In this document: positions 51,415 through 52,342 of the stretch, piece by piece
Layout of the letters: each line of letters opens with the position of its first letter
Numbering within the stretch: the stretch's first letter is position 1
Assembly: GCA_016185105.1 (NCBI GenBank)
Contig: JACPOE010000033.1
Location: 1-52,342 of the forward strand
Origin: Bdellovibrio sp.
Lineage (GTDB): Bacteria > Bdellovibrionota > UBA1018
Reading direction: 5' to 3'
Length of the DNA stretch: 52,342 nt
Program-made: the position numbers and the translations under genes
The notes under the pieces: model-generated
What the model was told of the DNA's origin: nothing
Database searches by the model: none
Seen by the model: the letters and a program-made list of their open reading frames with translations, nothing else

Positions 51415-52342
51415 TTACGGGGTAGCTTCAGAAGGGCCACTAGAGCGCTCACGCGAAATAATTTGTACTGTGACTACAAAGAGGTTTGCCAAGATGGGAC
51501 CCACAAAGACCCCCAGAAAACCCAACGTTTGCAACCCCCCAAAGGCTGCAACAAACGCCAAAAGGGGATGAAGATTCGCTGAGCCTTTTAAGAATGCTGG
51601 CCTTACTAGATTGTCAGCGACCATGATTACTCCAGCCATCACTAAGAGAACTATTCCGGCGCCTTTTCTCCCCAATAAAAATTGTTGAATCGCCACACCA
51701 AAGGTTACCGGCGCAGTGCCGACCACCGGAAGGAACGAGGACGTAAAAACCAGCAAACCAATCAAAGCCAAGCCTGGAGTTCCAGTAACCAAGCATGCCA
51801 GAATCTCCAGAAGTGCCTGTAACCCTCCCGACACCAACGCAGCTAGAATCACTGACCTACAGACCCCCTCCAAGGAGGAAAGAATCTCATCCGTCTGCTC
51901 TTCATCAAAAAAAGAATTCCGACGTAGAAAATGAACGACCTTTTTGCCATCCAAAAGGAAAAAGTAAATACTCACCACGACGATCGCCAGAGAGAGTCCA
52001 ATGCCTGGGAGTTGACTTAAGACACCCCCAAAAACTTCAGTCATCTTCTTGCCAAAGCTGAGCGCAAACTCCTGCGCTGCCTCGGCTAGATCCGACAGTT
52101 GCACTGGAAGAAAATCTGTCACCCAGACGATGAGACTGTGCACCCTTGGATTGTCGACAATATTCGTTAGAAGATCATGTCCTGAGGGTTGCGCTTTACT
52201 CAAGACTTGGAGCTCCGAAAAAGCAGTCTTGGCCGCGAAAAAAATCAAAAGCGAGGTTGGAAGCAATAGAACTACGGTAATTCCAAAGGTCATCAGCCCG
52301 GAACCCACCATGGGAGAGAGTCCCCTCCTCTCCAGCCTTTGA
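51415..52342 (-). CDS. AI-2E/PerM-family membrane protein (5' end beyond the window)
   Basis: The frame is open from 51415 to the window's right end, so the N-terminus is missing; an ATG at 52311 is internal. The visible part begins LERRGLSPMVGSGLMTF, the family's conserved linker before a membrane span. At least six hydrophobic segments are visible (TFGITVVLLLPTSLLIFF, GLSLAIVVVSIYFFLLDGKK, VILAALVSGGLQALLEI, LALIGLLVFTSSFLPVVG, GIVLLVMAGVIMVADN, LGFLGVFVGPILANLFVV), with the typical FLPVVG and VRPAFLKG signatures. Family members export or regulate small molecules and are poorly characterised. The C-terminus is hydrophilic (SRERSSGPSEATP). Confidence 0.88.
   Translation of the reverse strand, partial: QRLERRGLSPMVGSGLMTFGITVVLLLPTSLLIFFAAKTAFSELQVLSKAQPSGHDLLTNIVDNPRVHSLIVWVTDFLPVQLSDLAEAAQEFALSFGKKMTEVFGGVLSQLPGIGLSLAIVVVSIYFFLLDGKKVVHFLRRNSFFDEEQTDEILSSLEGVCRSVILAALVSGGLQALLEILACLVTGTPGLALIGLLVFTSSFLPVVGTAPVTFGVAIQQFLLGRKGAGIVLLVMAGVIMVADNLVRPAFLKGSANLHPLLAFVAAFGGLQTLGFLGVFVGPILANLFVVTVQIISRERSSGPSEATP

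Overview
The window looks like a chromosomal segment of a bacterium of the Bdellovibrionota (Bdellovibrio-like) type. The reasons are inferential: many secreted and lipoprotein genes of unknown family, a phage-fibre-like surface protein, HD-GYP proteins with a characteristic middle domain, a transglutaminase-elicitor-type protein, a single-domain bacterial histone (the known example is Bdellovibrio Bd0055), and a complete de novo purine cluster in one run. GC content is moderate and coding density is high. I saw no rRNA, tRNA, CRISPR array, insertion sequence or prophage module.

Layout. 1-3588: three minus-strand genes (two secreted proteins of unknown function, the first cut by the window edge, and a SAM methyltransferase). 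3762-6141: a lipoprotein overlapping a large surface/fibre-like protein. 6148-8474: Uup-type ABC-F ATPase and an RRM RNA-binding protein with a clear intrinsic terminator. 8684-9931: HD-GYP protein. 10007-15837: a damaged stretch. It holds a transglutaminase-elicitor gene with an internal deletion, an intact clostripain-like protease, a frameshifted secreted protein, an intact YbaK-type deacylase, and a tyrS split by an internal deletion. Between tyrS and ybaK lie a 148-bp palindrome and a 117-bp polypurine tract. 15856-19596: lytic transglycosylase, membrane metallophosphoesterase, small membrane protein.

19543-37317: one uninterrupted minus-strand run of purF-purC-purD-purN-purL-purQ-purH, a secreted unknown, purM, addB and addA. 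Many start/stop codons overlap or abut, so translational coupling of purine synthesis and double-strand-break repair genes is likely. 37487-43528: a small protein, dapF, a 910-residue Met/Gly/Cys-containing secreted protein whose ribosome-binding site lies in a hairpin, and E1 beta/alpha of a 2-oxoacid dehydrogenase. 43602-47109: isoprenylcysteine-methyltransferase-like membrane protein, lipoprotein, HAD phosphatase, then an FKBP lipoprotein - histone-fold protein - truncated globin unit. 47114-52342: second HD-GYP protein, both subunits of DNA topoisomerase VI, and the start-truncated (by the window edge) AI-2E family membrane protein.

The most interesting content is the archaeal-flavoured DNA-packaging and topology set (histone fold plus topoisomerase VI within 5 kb), the palindrome/polypurine element next to a broken tyrS, and the Met/Gly-rich secreted protein with a sequestered RBS. 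Gaps over about 180 bases: 1241-1436 (candidate promoter only), 8475-8683 (leader of the RRM gene) and 14424-14701 (the repeat element).
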